Shown: positions 9,821-20,394 of the stretch, piece after piece
How positions within the stretch are numbered: the stretch's first letter is position 1
Layout: each line of letters opens with the position of its first letter
Origin: Bacillus yapensis
GTDB taxonomy: Bacteria > Bacillota > Bacilli > Bacillales > Cytobacillaceae
Assembly (NCBI RefSeq): GCF_005280205.1
Contig: NZ_SUND01000002.1
Location: forward strand, 186,001-250,000
DNA length: 64,000 nucleotides
Reading direction: 5' to 3'
Made by a program: the position numbers and the translations under genes
Notes under the pieces: generated by a model
Databases searched by the model: none
What the model was told of the DNA's origin: nothing
What the model saw: the letters and a program-made list of their open reading frames with translations, nothing else

Positions 9821-10318
9821 ATGAAGATTATGAAATACACGAAACCATTACTAATACTAATGATGATTCTTCCTTGGTTATCGATTCCTATGTTAGGAAA
9901 AGCTGCATTTAAAAGGTTTTTATCGGCAGGTCTGTTTATTTCATTGATGGTTAGATTTACTAACTTTATTGCAAAAAAGAGAAAATGGTGGTGGTGGTAT
10001 ACAAAACTCCATCCGGAAATTTCGGGATCTATTCCTTTAATAGTTGGACCGTTTTTTATCGGTTCCATGTGGATTCTAAAACTGACATATGGCAAGTTTT
10101 TTAGATACATGCTATTCAATTTAATCATCGATGCATTTTTTACGTTTGTACTAGTGGACCACTGGTTAACTAAATTTGGGATCGCCTCATTGGTGCGAAT
10201 GAAAAAGATTCAATTATTATATGTGTTCATCATCCTGGCATTACAGTTATATGGTTTTCAATATTTAAAAGAAAACTTTTCAGGCTGGAAACAAAGGGTT
10301 GAAGAAAATTTAAATTAA
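9821..10318 (+). CDS. Hypothetical membrane protein
   Basis: 165 residues with four or five hydrophobic segments, roughly at 7-24, 29-48, 70-86, 94-112 and 128-145. A striking run of four Trp follows two basic residues near position 57. It resembles small uncharacterised Bacillaceae membrane proteins; no motif suggests an activity. The ATG at 9821 has GTAGGAGG 8 bases upstream; a TTG one codon earlier is also possible. The gene sits alone, converging on lexA. Confidence 0.65.
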   Translation: MKIMKYTKPLLILMMILPWLSIPMLGKAAFKRFLSAGLFISLMVRFTNFIAKKRKWWWWYTKLHPEISGSIPLIVGPFFIGSMWILKLTYGKFFRYMLFNLIIDAFFTFVLVDHWLTKFGIASLVRMKKIQLLYVFIILALQLYGFQYLKENFSGWKQRVEENLN

Positions 10319-10344
10319 TAGTTAGCGAAAAATGTTCAATCCAT

Positions 10345-10370
10345 AGAAAAAAGCAAGCCGAGGCTTGCTT
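10345..10370 (-). terminator. Terminator of lexA
   Basis: On the minus strand AAGCAAGCC and GGCTTGCTT form a 9-bp stem with a 2-base loop, followed by a T run (A run at 10347-10352 on +). Confidence 0.75.
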
Positions 10371-10386
10371 CATCTGTTTACTATAT

Positions 10387-11010
10387 TTAATGAATGTGGC
10401 GATATACACCAATCACTTTACCAAGAATCGAGACGTTTCTTAAAATGATAGGTTCCATAGTAGAGTTTTCTGGTTGTAGACGAATGTAATCTTTTTCTTT
10501 AAAGAAACGCTTTACCGTTGCTTCATCTTCATCTGTCATTGCTACAACAATATCTCCGTTATTTGCGGACTGTTGTTGACGAACAATAACATAGTCTCCA
10601 TCTAAAATACCCGCTTCAATCATACTTTCTCCCATAATTTCTAACATGAAAACATTCTCGTCGTCAGCAGCTAGTCGCTCTGGTAATGGGAAATATTCCT
10701 CCACGTTTTCGATAGCTGTTATGGGTAAGCCTGCTGTTACCTTTCCAACAACCGGTACATTAATGACCTTGCTCTTTGGAATATTAGAAGCCTCATCGAT
10801 TTCTAAAATCTCAATCGCCCTTGGCTTAGTAGGATCGCGACGGATAAGTCCTTTACTTTCAAGTCTAGCTAAATGGCCGTGAACGGTAGAACTTGAAGCA
10901 AGTCCAACAGCCTCTCCAATTTCTCTGACGGATGGTGGGTATCCTTTAAGCTTGACTTCGTCTTTTATAAATTCAAGAATATCTTGCTGTCTTTTTGATA
11001 GCTTGACCAT
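10387..11010 (-). CDS. lexA: SOS repressor LexA
   Basis: 207 residues. The N-terminal winged helix ([30 protein letters not shown], split at residues 3-32) and the C-terminal S24 autoprotease domain are complete. The cleavage site is Ala-Gly in KVTAGLP, the catalytic Ser is in MGESMIEAG and the Lys in EATVKRF. It represses DNA-damage genes until RecA filaments trigger self-cleavage. It is divergent from yneA and shares a control region with three SOS-box-like sites, as in B. subtilis. Confidence 0.97.
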   Translation of the reverse strand: MVKLSKRQQDILEFIKDEVKLKGYPPSVREIGEAVGLASSSTVHGHLARLESKGLIRRDPTKPRAIEILEIDEASNIPKSKVINVPVVGKVTAGLPITAIENVEEYFPLPERLAADDENVFMLEIMGESMIEAGILDGDYVIVRQQQSANNGDIVVAMTDEDEATVKRFFKEKDYIRLQPENSTMEPIILRNVSILGKVIGVYRHIH

Positions 11011-11081
11011 ACTTTCACACCTCGAATCTTATTTCTTGTTTTGATTATAGCATGTATTACCAATTGATACAAACATAAGTT

Positions 11082-11148
11082 CGAATTTTTGTTGACATGA
11101 AACAAGTGTTCGTATTATAATAAAATCAAATAAACGAACATACATTCT
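11082..11148. promoter_or_regulatory. SOS control region: three LexA-box-like sites and the yneA promoter
   Basis: Compared with CGAAC-N4-GTTCG: CGAATTTTTGTTGA (11082-11095), GAAACAAGTGTTCG (11099-11112) and CGAACATACATTCT (11135-11148). Each has one well-kept half. The yneA promoter TTGACA (11092-11097) / TATAAT (11116-11121), spacing 18, encloses the middle box. The same three-box layout controls lexA and yneA in B. subtilis. Confidence 0.8.
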
Positions 11149-11165
11149 TAAATGAGGTGTTTTTA

Positions 11166-11480
11166 ATGAAGAAAATTTGGAATCGATATTCTTATGCTAT
11201 TATACTAATCTTATTGAGTTTTTCTTTGGCTTTTGTTTTTGGACAAAAATCTGAATCTAATATAAATGAAGAATTTATCTCTATCACTGTTCAGGAAGGT
11301 GATTCTTTGTGGGAATTATCAAAAGCATATGCGGACGAGCATCAGCTATCTTCTAAACAGTTTATTAACTGGGTAAAGAAGACGAATGAAATTGATGATA
11401 ATATAAATGTAGGTGATTCTATTATCATTCCAGTGAAGTCAGATAATCTGTTTTTAGCTAGTAGTGGGGAAAACGAATAG
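11166..11480 (+). CDS. yneA: SOS cell-division inhibitor YneA (LysM protein)
   Basis: 104 residues: a membrane segment (about 8-24), then a LysM domain from about 38 to 91 (ITVQEGDSLWELSKAYADEH to GDSIIIPV). YneA blocks septum formation during the SOS response. The ATG at 11166 follows GAGGTG by 6 bases; an in-frame GTG at 11157 overlaps that site and is not used. First gene of the SOS operon yneA-yneB-ynzC. Confidence 0.9.
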   Translation: MKKIWNRYSYAIILILLSFSLAFVFGQKSESNINEEFISITVQEGDSLWELSKAYADEHQLSSKQFINWVKKTNEIDDNINVGDSIIIPVKSDNLFLASSGENE

Positions 11481-11497
11481 TAAGGAAGTATTGCTAA

Positions 11498-12154
<657 letters not shown>

Positions 12155-12229
12155 GCTCATTTCTTGTAAAAAGATTTAATTCATAGTAATATTTATGTTA
12201 CTTAAAGGTAAACAAAAAGGAGTTTAATC

Positions 12230-12463
12230 ATGCTTTCAAAAGAAAAAATGGCAAGAATTAATGAGCTAGCAAATAAAGCGAAGCAAACGCGTCTTACAGA
12301 TGAGGAAGCAAAAGAGCAAACCTCACTTCGCAAAGAATATTTGGAGACTTTTCGCTCATCGATGCTTACTACATTAAAAGGCGTAACCATCATGGATCCT
12401 GATGGAAATGATGTTACTCCAGATAAATTGAAGCAGTACCAAAATAAAAATAAGTTAAATTAG
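12230..12463 (+). CDS. ynzC: UPF0291 protein YnzC
   Basis: 77 residues, UPF0291/DUF896 family. The signature MARINELANKAKQTRLTDEE and LRKEYLETFRSSM are visible; two helices then a flexible tail. Third gene of the SOS operon. AAAGGAG precedes the start. The related S. aureus SosA acts on division, but it belongs to a different protein type, so a function is not inferred here. Confidence 0.92.
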   Translation: MLSKEKMARINELANKAKQTRLTDEEAKEQTSLRKEYLETFRSSMLTTLKGVTIMDPDGNDVTPDKLKQYQNKNKLN

Positions 12464-12469
12464 ATACCT

Positions 12470-12500
12470 AAAGGAATGCGTTTATACGTTATTCCTTTTT
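12470..12500 (+). terminator. Terminator of yneA-yneB-ynzC
   Basis: AAAGGAAT and ATTCCTTT pair around a loop and are followed by five T residues. Confidence 0.8.
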
Positions 12501-12599
12501 CTGTTCCTTCGAAAGGTTTTTATTTTACACATAGAGACAAAAAATAGTGGGAGAATAGGAACAAAATTGATTTTTTCCATAAAATATTGACTATATTGG

Positions 12600-12628
12600 T
12601 TGTGAAAAAATTAACAGGCATATATATT
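12600..12628 (+). promoter_or_regulatory. Likely tkt promoter
   Basis: TTGTGA (12600-12605) and TATATT (12623-12628) are separated by 17 bases. About 120 bases of untranslated leader follow before tkt. Nothing else is recognised between 12501 and 12753. Confidence 0.6.
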
Positions 12629-12753
12629 TAATAGGTAGAGTGAATTTCATTAGCGTTTAAAAAGTTATGCTGGAATATCCTGCCTTGCCTTTTTACTTGC
12701 TAAATGCCTGAAAGTTTCACTTACAGAAGGAATACATAGGAGGGATAGATACA

Positions 12754-14760
12754 ATGTTTGGACAAGTTGATACATTATCTATTAACGCAGTTAGAACCTT
12801 GTCAATCGATGCAATTGAGAAAGCGAATTCAGGTCACCCTGGGATGCCAATGGGAGCTGCGCCAATGGCGTACACTCTATGGACAAGACATATGAACCAT
12901 AACCCAAAAAATCCACAGTGGTTTAATCGTGATCGTTTCGTTTTATCTGCTGGACATGGTTCCATGCTTTTATATAGCTTGTTACATTTATCTGGTTATG
13001 AAGTAACAATTGAGGATTTAAAGCAATTCCGTCAGTGGGGCAGTAAGACACCTGGGCACCCAGAGTTTGGTCATACTCCTGGAGTAGATGCAACTACTGG
13101 ACCATTAGGTCAAGGGATTGCAATGGCTGTAGGGATGGCAATGGCTGAACGTCATTTAGCTGCTTCATACAATAAGGATAAGTATGATTTAGTCAACCAT
13201 TTTACATACAGTATTTGTGGTGATGGAGATTTAATGGAAGGTGTTTCTGCGGAGGCAGCTTCATTAGCAGGTCATTTAAAGTTAGGTAAACTAGTTGTAT
13301 TATACGATTCAAATGACATTTCTCTTGATGGTGATTTAGATCGTTCATTCTCTGAAAGTATTGCAGATCGTTTCAAATCTTACGGATGGCAATATATTCG
13401 TGTTGAAGATGGCAATAACCTTGAAGAAATTGCGAAAGCGCTTGAAGAAGCGAAGAGTGATGAAACGCGTCCAACTATGATTGAAGTTAGAACAGTCATT
13501 GGTTACGGTTCTCCGAATAAATCTGGTAAGTCAGATGTTCACGGTGCACCACTTGGAGCAGACGAGTTAAAGTTAACAAAAGAAACATATCAGTGGTCAT
13601 TTGAAGAAGATTTCCATGTACCAAGTGAAGTATATGAGCAATTTAAGAAATTCATTGCTGAAAATGGCGAAAAGAAAGAAAAAGAATGGAATGAGCAATT
13701 TCAAGCTTATAAAAATGAATACCCAGAATTAGGTGCACAATTAGAAGCAGCGATGAAGGGTGAGTTAATCGAAGGCTGGGATAAGGATATTCCTGTCTAT
13801 GAAGAAGGAAAAAGCTTAGCGAGCCGTGCTTCATCTGGTGAAGTGTTAAACGGAATTGCTAAAAATCTTCCATACTTTATTGGAGGCTCAGCTGACTTAG
13901 CTGGTTCTAATAAAACTACTATTAAAGGTGTTGGTGACTTCACACCTGAAACATTTGAAGGTAGAAATATTTGGTTTGGTGTTCGTGAATTTGCGATGGG
14001 AGCTGCGATGAACGGCATGGCTCTTCATAGCGGCTTGAAAATATTTGGAGGTACATTCTTCGTATTCTCTGATTACCTAAAGCCGGCGATTCGTCTAGCT
14101 GCTTTAATGAAGCTTCCTGTTACTTATGTATTCACACATGATAGTATTGCTGTTGGTGAAGATGGTCCAACTCATGAACCAGTTGAACAATTAGCAGGCT
14201 TAAGAGCAATGCCTAATTTAGACGTTATTCGTCCTGCTGATGGAAATGAAACAGCGGCAGCTTGGAAATTGGCTGTAGAATCAACTGATCGTCCAACTGC
14301 ACTTGTGTTAACACGTCAAAATTTACCGACATTAAAGGATACAGATAAGAACGCTTATGAAGGTGTATCTAAAGGTGCATATGTTGTTTCACCTGCACAT
14401 ACTGAAAATCCAGACGTATTGTTACTTGCAGCTGGTTCTGAAGTACCTCTTGCAGTTGAAGCACAAAAGGCTCTAGAAAGCGACGGCATTCATGCTTCTG
14501 TAGTAAGTATGCCTTCTTGGCACCGTTTTGAGCAACAGTCACAGGAATACAAAGATAGTGTTATTCCGAAGAGTGTGAAGAAGCGTTTAGGAATTGAAAT
14601 GGGCGCATCTCTAGGTTGGCACCGTTATACAGGTGATGAAGGCGATGTCCTTGCAATCGACCAATTCGGAGCATCAGCACCAGAAGCGAAAATTTTAGAA
14701 GAATATGGCTTCACTACGCAAAATGTAGTTGCACGTGTGAAGGCTTTACTTGCAAAATAA
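12754..14760 (+). CDS. tkt: Transketolase (housekeeping copy)
   Basis: 668 residues. Moves a two-carbon unit between ketose and aldose phosphates in the non-oxidative pentose phosphate pathway, using thiamine diphosphate. The TPP-binding motif GDGDLMEG...N(D) near residues 155-185, the catalytic His of SGHPGMPMG, and the pyrimidine-domain E of [10 protein letters not shown] are present. GGAGGG precedes the ATG. Its position between ynzC and sirA is that of B. subtilis tkt. A close paralogue is encoded at 50162-52177. Confidence 0.97.
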   Translation: MFGQVDTLSINAVRTLSIDAIEKANSGHPGMPMGAAPMAYTLWTRHMNHNPKNPQWFNRDRFVLSAGHGSMLLYSLLHLSGYEVTIEDLKQFRQWGSKTPGHPEFGHTPGVDATTGPLGQGIAMAVGMAMAERHLAASYNKDKYDLVNHFTYSICGDGDLMEGVSAEAASLAGHLKLGKLVVLYDSNDISLDGDLDRSFSESIADRFKSYGWQYIRVEDGNNLEEIAKALEEAKSDETRPTMIEVRTVIGYGSPNKSGKSDVHGAPLGADELKLTKETYQWSFEEDFHVPSEVYEQFKKFIAENGEKKEKEWNEQFQAYKNEYPELGAQLEAAMKGELIEGWDKDIPVYEEGKSLASRASSGEVLNGIAKNLPYFIGGSADLAGSNKTTIKGVGDFTPETFEGRNIWFGVREFAMGAAMNGMALHSGLKIFGGTFFVFSDYLKPAIRLAALMKLPVTYVFTHDSIAVGEDGPTHEPVEQLAGLRAMPNLDVIRPADGNETAAAWKLAVESTDRPTALVLTRQNLPTLKDTDKNAYEGVSKGAYVVSPAHTENPDVLLLAAGSEVPLAVEAQKALESDGIHASVVSMPSWHRFEQQSQEYKDSVIPKSVKKRLGIEMGASLGWHRYTGDEGDVLAIDQFGASAPEAKILEEYGFTTQNVVARVKALLAK

Positions 14761-14769
14761 TAAAAATGA

Positions 14770-14800
14770 GGTACTAGCTTATAGCTAGTGCCTTTTATTT
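14770..14800 (+). terminator. Terminator of tkt
   Basis: GGTACTAGCT and AGCTAGTGCC form a 10-bp stem with one G-T pair, followed by TTTTATTT. Confidence 0.85.
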
Positions 14801-14817
14801 ATGATAATTTATGCGAA

Positions 14818-14883
14818 TTCGACAAAATATGTGAAAGTTTTTAACTATTTAAGACAAACATTTTCAGAATTTTCCTATATAAT
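14818..14883 (+). promoter_or_regulatory. sirA promoter with a Spo0A box
   Basis: TTCGACAAA (14818-14826) is the exact complement of TTTGTCGAA, a 0A box. A weaker copy in the same orientation, TTAAGACAAA (14849-14858), overlaps the expected -35 region of the -10 TATAAT at 14878-14883. This suits an Spo0A-P activated sigma-A promoter; B. subtilis sirA is under Spo0A control. Confidence 0.75.
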
Positions 14884-14918
14884 AGAAAAAAAGGAGTGAA
14901 TAAAGGAGGGGTATAGGT

Positions 14919-15356
14919 TTGAGAACCTATCAACTATATATTATCGATGATGAATTTGCCTCCCACTATTTCGGAAGAGAACACATGTTTTTTCGCTTGT
15001 TTAAAGAATATGAAGAAGCCCATGGGGAACTTCAATCAATAATAAGGAAACAAATCCAATACATAACTAAATCAATTCCTAGCATCCGTTTCCATCAATC
15101 CATTCAACAGCAGCTACAAAATCACAATGGATTTTCTATGGAGCAGGGCTTATACATACTAGACCAAGGAAGAGGAAGCTCAGCCAGATTGGAAATCTTC
15201 GATCGGTATTTCTTACTTGAATCACAAGGGAACTACGAAGCAGAAACTAGTTTCTTTGAGGTGCTTAGAAAAAATGAGCGATCGATCCTTGCCATCGACT
15301 TGAAAAACAATCATTATGGCTGGTTAAAACCGATAAAAGAGCGGAAATTTGTCTAA
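14919..15356 (+). CDS. sirA: Sporulation inhibitor of replication SirA
   Basis: 145 residues. Matches B. subtilis SirA (YneE) along its length: N-terminal TYQLYIIDDEFASHYFGRE (less first residue), central KQIQYIT, then YEAETSFFEVL and the C-terminal GWLKPIKERKFV. SirA binds DnaA domain I and blocks extra replication rounds at the start of sporulation. Start codon TTG, 8 bases after AAAGGAGGGG. It is a monocistronic gene between tkt and yneF, as in B. subtilis. Confidence 0.92.
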   Translation: MRTYQLYIIDDEFASHYFGREHMFFRLFKEYEEAHGELQSIIRKQIQYITKSIPSIRFHQSIQQQLQNHNGFSMEQGLYILDQGRGSSARLEIFDRYFLLESQGNYEAETSFFEVLRKNERSILAIDLKNNHYGWLKPIKERKFV

Positions 15357-15484
15357 AGAATACTTTTTCTCATGAAATTTGTGAAAAGAGCGGTGAAAAG
15401 GAAGGAAAATTTGGTGCAAATATTGTATAATAACCTTTGGTCTAGTACACTGTATGATAGACAACATGAAGGAGGAAATTTTAT

Positions 15485-15700
15485 ATGTGGCCTTATATTC
15501 TAGTAGGTGTAATCGCTTTGCTAGTTGGTGTAGCACTAGGGTTTTTCATCGCTCGTAAATATATGATGACTTATCTAAAGAAGAACCCACCAATTAATGA
15601 ACAAATGCTAAAAATGATGATGATGCAAATGGGTATGAAACCATCCCAAAAGAAAATCAATCAAATGATGTCTGCAATGAACAAGCAGCAAGGTAAATAA
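15485..15700 (+). CDS. yneF: UPF0154 membrane protein YneF
   Basis: 71 residues with one N-terminal membrane helix (about 3-24), then a Met-rich amphipathic tail holding the UPF0154 signature [28 protein letters not shown] precedes the ATG. Function unknown; conserved next to sirA and ccdA in Bacillus. Confidence 0.93.
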   Translation: MWPYILVGVIALLVGVALGFFIARKYMMTYLKKNPPINEQMLKMMMMQMGMKPSQKKINQMMSAMNKQQGK

Positions 15701-15710
15701 AGCATAATCA

Positions 15711-15753
15711 ATAACCACCTTATCCAACAGTGATAGGGTGGTTATTTTTTTTT
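15711..15753 (+). terminator. Terminator of yneF
   Basis: AATAACCACC pairs with GGTGGTTATT around TTATCC/GATAGG extensions and ends in a run of nine T residues. Confidence 0.85.
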
Positions 15754-15845
15754 AGTCTATATAAATTTAGAAGAATGAAAACCTTTCTTATTTTGAAAAT
15801 ATTTGGTAAACTATTTTGGTTATAACGTCAATGGGAGGACCCAAT

Positions 15846-17594
15846 ATGAAAGTGTTTTTGCAATTATCGTGGTTTTTTAAGCAGGAAAGAAAAGCATATA
15901 TATCTGGAACATTAATCTTATTGTTTGTCGCTTTGTTACAGCTAATTCCACCGAGAGTTATTGGAATTGTTGTAGATGAAATTAACAGAGATAGTTTTCA
16001 GGTGGCTGATTTATTGAAATGGATTGCTGTACTGGTTGGGGCAGGATTACTTATGTATGTTCTGCGTTATTATTGGCGAATCATGATTTTTGGATCGTCA
16101 GTTAAATTAGCAAGACAGCTTCGTAATCAACTATATGAGCATTTCACGAATATGTCACAATCCTTTTATCAACGAAAGCGGATCGGAGACTTAATGGCTC
16201 ATGCCACTAATGACCTTTCAGCCATTCAACAAACTGCAGGCTCTGGTGTGTTGACGCTTGTCGATTCACTCGCAACAGGAGGGTTTGTCATCATCGCAAT
16301 GGCCGCAACGATAAGCTGGAAGTTGACATTAATATGCTTGCTTCCCATGCCCTTAATGGCCATTTTAACAAGCTGGTATGGGACGTTACTTCATCAACGC
16401 TTCCATAAAGCACAAGAGGCTTTCTCTTCTTTAAATGATAAGACACAGGAAAGTATTAGTGGGATTAAAGTCATTAAAACATTTGGACAGGAGAAAGAGG
16501 ATATCGAGGACTTCCGCCAGCTATCGGATGATGTTGTGCAGAAAAACGTCTCTGTAGCTAAAGTTGATTCCTTGTTTGACCCTACCATATCGCTCATCGT
16601 TGGAATCTCTTTTTTCTTATCTATTACTTTTGGTGCTAGATATGTACTTATGGGAGAAATTACAATCGGAGAATTAATTTCGTTCACTTCTTATTTAGGC
16701 TATTTGATTTGGCCAATGCTTGCTTTCGGGTGGCTCTTTAATATTGTCGAAAGAGGTCGTGCATCGTATGATCGTGTCTCACAATTATTAGCTGAAAGAA
16801 CTGAAATAATCGATCGAGAACATGCGTTAGAATTTGTTCCAAGCGGAGATATTGAATTCAAGATTGAAGAGTTTACATATCCGGGGGAAAAAGAATCCAT
16901 TCTCCGAAATATTCAGTTTCATTTAAGGCAAGGAGAAACATTAGGAATTGTCGGAAAAACGGGGGCAGGGAAGACATCTCTATTAAAATTATTGATTCGT
17001 GAATTTGATGCTGAAAAGGGTATGATCGTTTTTGGTGGGAAGAAAATTGATGACTACCGAATCAAAAGGCTAAGGGAAGCAATCGGCTATGTGCCACAAG
17101 ACCACTTCCTTTTTTCAGCCACGATAAAAGAAAACATCGCTTTTGCCATGCCGACCATTAACGTAGAAAAGGTTCATCAGGCAGCATCGATTGCCTCCAT
17201 CCATGAGGATATTCTCGAGTTTACCGACGGTTATGAAACGGTAGTGGGGGAAAGAGGCGTATCATTATCTGGTGGACAAAAGCAACGAATCTCAATCGCG
17301 CGTGCCTTATTAATGGACCCTGAAGTTTTAATATTAGACGATTCCTTATCTGCCGTAGACGCGAAAACCGAAGAGTCTATTCTTACAGCTCTGAAGGAGG
17401 AGCGTGACGGTAAAACAACGATTATTACAGCCCATCGATTAAGTGCCATTCAGCACGCTAATTTGATTCTTGTGTTGGATGAAGGGGCAATTGTTGAAAG
17501 AGGGACTCATGAGCATTTAATGGAACAAGATGGATGGTATAAAGAAATGTATTTACGGCAGCAGTTAGAAGAACTTGTGGAGCAAGGAGGATAA
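15846..17594 (+). CDS. ABC exporter half-transporter, degenerate-site subunit (BmrC/YheI-like)
   Basis: 582 residues: six-helix type I exporter membrane domain (about 1-300) and C-terminal ATPase. Walker A is GKTGAGKTSLL, the signature LSGGQKQR, and Walker B LILDDSLSAVD, in which Asp stands where the catalytic Glu should be. This Glu-to-Asp change marks the non-hydrolysing site of heterodimeric exporters such as BmrC/BmrD. The ATG at 15846 follows GGGAGG; longer in-frame starts upstream overlap it. The partner starts 4 bases downstream. Relative to B. subtilis, this pair sits where ynzD would be expected. Confidence 0.9.
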   Translation: MKVFLQLSWFFKQERKAYISGTLILLFVALLQLIPPRVIGIVVDEINRDSFQVADLLKWIAVLVGAGLLMYVLRYYWRIMIFGSSVKLARQLRNQLYEHFTNMSQSFYQRKRIGDLMAHATNDLSAIQQTAGSGVLTLVDSLATGGFVIIAMAATISWKLTLICLLPMPLMAILTSWYGTLLHQRFHKAQEAFSSLNDKTQESISGIKVIKTFGQEKEDIEDFRQLSDDVVQKNVSVAKVDSLFDPTISLIVGISFFLSITFGARYVLMGEITIGELISFTSYLGYLIWPMLAFGWLFNIVERGRASYDRVSQLLAERTEIIDREHALEFVPSGDIEFKIEEFTYPGEKESILRNIQFHLRQGETLGIVGKTGAGKTSLLKLLIREFDAEKGMIVFGGKKIDDYRIKRLREAIGYVPQDHFLFSATIKENIAFAMPTINVEKVHQAASIASIHEDILEFTDGYETVVGERGVSLSGGQKQRISIARALLMDPEVLILDDSLSAVDAKTEESILTALKEERDGKTTIITAHRLSAIQHANLILVLDEGAIVERGTHEHLMEQDGWYKEMYLRQQLEELVEQGG

Positions 17595-17598
17595 GACT

Positions 17599-19389
17599 AT
17601 GAAGAAAATGAATCCAAGTAATAACAATGATCAGCATAAGGTCTTGATGCGCCTCCTTACCTATACGAAGCCACATTTAAAAACGATTATCATTGCTTTT
17701 GTGTTGTTGCTAATTGCCACCATTGGCGATATTTTAGGACCAATTTTAGTAAAGATATTCATTGATGATTATTTGACTCCTGGATATCTTGTCTTCGACG
17801 CTCTATTTGTACTAGGAGCTGCGTACTTAGGCATTCATATTATGAATGTTGTAGTGTCCTATATACAACTATTGAAATTTCAAGAAATTGCTTTAAAAAT
17901 TATCCAAGCAATGAGAGTGGATGTTTTTACGAAGGTTCAAGCTCTTGGACTAAAGTATTTTGACAAAACACCTGCAGGAAGTATTGTATCAAGGGTCACA
18001 AATGATACAGAAGCAATAAAGGAAATGTTTGTGACAGTCCTTGTGACCTTCATTCAGAGCGGATTCCTCATGGGTGGTATTCTTGTCGCGATGTTCATAT
18101 TAAATGTTAAGCTTGCTCTGTTTTGTCTATTCATTTTACCGGTATTATACATGATTATTCGTACGTACCGCCGTCTTAGCTCGAAGTTCTATCATGACCT
18201 AAGAGAACGTTTAAGCCAGCTTAATGCAAAGCTAAGTGAGTCACTTCAAGGGATGGGGATCATTCAAGTTTTTCGTCAGGAAAAAAGACTAAGAGAAGAA
18301 TTCGAAGACATCAACAATAAACATTTTCAGGCAGGGATGCGAAATATTAAAGTGGATGGATTATTGCTTAGACCAGCAATTGATTTAGTCTATATTGCTG
18401 CTTTAATTCTTGTACTTAGCTTTTTTGGTGTCACTTCCTTTAATAGTCCGGTTGAAATAGGAGTGCTCTACGCCTTTATTAACTATTTAGATCGCTTCTT
18501 TGAGCCTGTGAACAATTTTATGCAACGACTTTCCTTGTATCAACAAGCAATAGTCGCAGCGACACGTGTATTCAAGCTTCTCGATGAAACGGAGCTTGCT
18601 CCGGAACAAGAGGGTGCTGCAGGGCAAATTCAAGACGGTGAAATTGAATTTCGAAATGTGAGCTTTTCCTATGATGGAAAAAGGGATGTCTTAAAGAATA
18701 TTTCTTTTACTGCTCGTCCGGGAGAAACAGTCGCTCTGGTTGGTCATACAGGGAGTGGAAAAAGCTCGATTATCAATTTAATGATGCGTTTTTACGAATT
18801 CAATCGAGGTCAAATTTTAGTCGATGGTAAATCGATTAAAGAGTATGCTGAACATGAATTACGAGAAAAAATTGGGCTTGTTCTACAGGATCCGTTCTTG
18901 TTCTTCGGAACAATAAAAGACAATATTCGCCTTCATAATAAGGACATGAGTGATCAAGAAATAGAGGAAGCGGCACAATTTGTGCAAGCACATTTGTTTA
19001 TTGAGAAACTAGAAGATCAGTATATGCATCAGGTTGTGGAACGGGGAGCGACTTTCTCTAGTGGTCAACGTCAGCTCCTAGCCTTTGCTCGAACGATTGC
19101 TGCTAATCCTAAAATTCTTGTGCTAGATGAAGCAACAGCTAATATTGATACGGAAACAGAAGAGGCCATCCAAACAGCTTTGGCAAAAATGCGAGAGGGA
19201 AGAACGACGATTGCTATTGCTCACAGGCTCTCTACTATTCAAGATGCTGACTTAATTCTTGTGTTGCACCATGGGGAGATTGTTGAAAGAGGAACACATC
19301 AAGAACTTCTTGCTCAAAGTGGTTTATATCACAAGATGTATCTATTGCAAAATGGCTCTACAATCAAGTTTGAAGATGTTGTAGGTTAA
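17599..19389 (+). CDS. ABC exporter half-transporter, catalytic subunit (BmrD/YheH-like)
   Basis: 596 residues: membrane domain then ATPase with Walker A GHTGSGKSSII, signature FSSGQRQ and Walker B LVLDEATANID with the normal catalytic Glu. The signature starts with Phe-Ser-Ser rather than Leu-Ser-Gly, so the composite site formed with the upstream subunit's Walker A also carries an altered motif. It is shorter than B. subtilis BmrD (673) and lacks its extra extracellular segment. AAGGAGG lies 8 bases before the ATG. Drug or lipid substrate unknown. Confidence 0.9.
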   Translation: MKKMNPSNNNDQHKVLMRLLTYTKPHLKTIIIAFVLLLIATIGDILGPILVKIFIDDYLTPGYLVFDALFVLGAAYLGIHIMNVVVSYIQLLKFQEIALKIIQAMRVDVFTKVQALGLKYFDKTPAGSIVSRVTNDTEAIKEMFVTVLVTFIQSGFLMGGILVAMFILNVKLALFCLFILPVLYMIIRTYRRLSSKFYHDLRERLSQLNAKLSESLQGMGIIQVFRQEKRLREEFEDINNKHFQAGMRNIKVDGLLLRPAIDLVYIAALILVLSFFGVTSFNSPVEIGVLYAFINYLDRFFEPVNNFMQRLSLYQQAIVAATRVFKLLDETELAPEQEGAAGQIQDGEIEFRNVSFSYDGKRDVLKNISFTARPGETVALVGHTGSGKSSIINLMMRFYEFNRGQILVDGKSIKEYAEHELREKIGLVLQDPFLFFGTIKDNIRLHNKDMSDQEIEEAAQFVQAHLFIEKLEDQYMHQVVERGATFSSGQRQLLAFARTIAANPKILVLDEATANIDTETEEAIQTALAKMREGRTTIAIAHRLSTIQDADLILVLHHGEIVERGTHQELLAQSGLYHKMYLLQNGSTIKFEDVVG

Positions 19390-19494
19390 GAGTGTTGTGT
19401 CTTGGACACAATTTGTTCACATACTCATCAATATCATTTCGAGGAAATCTCTGTTAAAATGAATGCATAAAAAAGTATAGCAGGAGTTGTTAAC

Positions 19495-20202
19495 ATGGCA
19501 GATGTGAACGTATTTCTCGCGCTTGGGGCAGGGTTCTTAAGTTTTATTTCACCTTGTTGCTTGCCTCTGTATCCTGCATTCCTATCTTATATAACAGGGA
19601 TGTCGGTGGGAGAATTAAAAAACGAGAATGCAATGCTACAGAAAAGAAGTCTCTTACATACGCTCTTTTTCCTATTAGGATTCTCGATTATATTTTTAGC
19701 TCTAGGATTCGGTTCTTCGTTTATCGGAGAGTTTTTCGCCCAATACAATGATTTGATCCGTCAATTAGGGGCTATCTTTATCGTTTTCTTTGGATTGATG
19801 ATCGTAGGGATATTAAGTCCAGAATTTTTAATGAAGGATAGAAAATTTGAATTTAAGAACAGACCTTCCGGTTATTTTGGTTCAGTGTTGATTGGGCTTG
19901 CTTTTGCAGCCGGTTGGACTCCTTGTACAGGACCGATCTTAATGTCGGTTATAGCGTTAACAGCGACGAACCCAGGCTCTGGACTTGTTTATATGATTGC
20001 CTATATATTAGGATTTGCAATTCCTTTCTTAGTCCTATCTTTCTTTATTGGAAAAATGAAATGGATTCGCAAGAACAATGTTCTCATTTTGAAAATTGGT
20101 GGTTATATTATGATTGTGATGGGGATTGTACTCTTCTTTGATTGGATGACAAAAATCATAATCCTCTTTTCAGGACTTTTCGGAGGTTTTAAAGGTTTCT
20201 AA
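19495..20202 (+). CDS. ccdA: Cytochrome c biogenesis protein CcdA
   Basis: 235 residues, six membrane helices. Carries reducing electrons from cytoplasmic thioredoxin across the membrane. The two redox Cys are in [12 protein letters not shown] (helix 1) and [11 protein letters not shown] (helix 4), both followed by the Pro typical of the DsbD/CcdA family. Needed in B. subtilis for c-type cytochrome assembly and for spore cortex formation. First of the ccdA-yneI-ccdC cluster. Confidence 0.96.
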   Translation: MADVNVFLALGAGFLSFISPCCLPLYPAFLSYITGMSVGELKNENAMLQKRSLLHTLFFLLGFSIIFLALGFGSSFIGEFFAQYNDLIRQLGAIFIVFFGLMIVGILSPEFLMKDRKFEFKNRPSGYFGSVLIGLAFAAGWTPCTGPILMSVIALTATNPGSGLVYMIAYILGFAIPFLVLSFFIGKMKWIRKNNVLILKIGGYIMIVMGIVLFFDWMTKIIILFSGLFGGFKGF

Positions 20203-20394
20203 TGATGTATAATTTTTGCATCTAAAATGTCGATTTTTTGTAACAAATTTTGACAAAAATAAGAAAAATGTCGGATTCTATTCGTTGAATCCACATGTAT
20301 ATTCCTTTACATTTAAATAGTAATACCATTATAATGAATAAATATAGTACTATTTTACTAGTTATCTTTTTGTTAGTTCTGGGGGTATACACCG

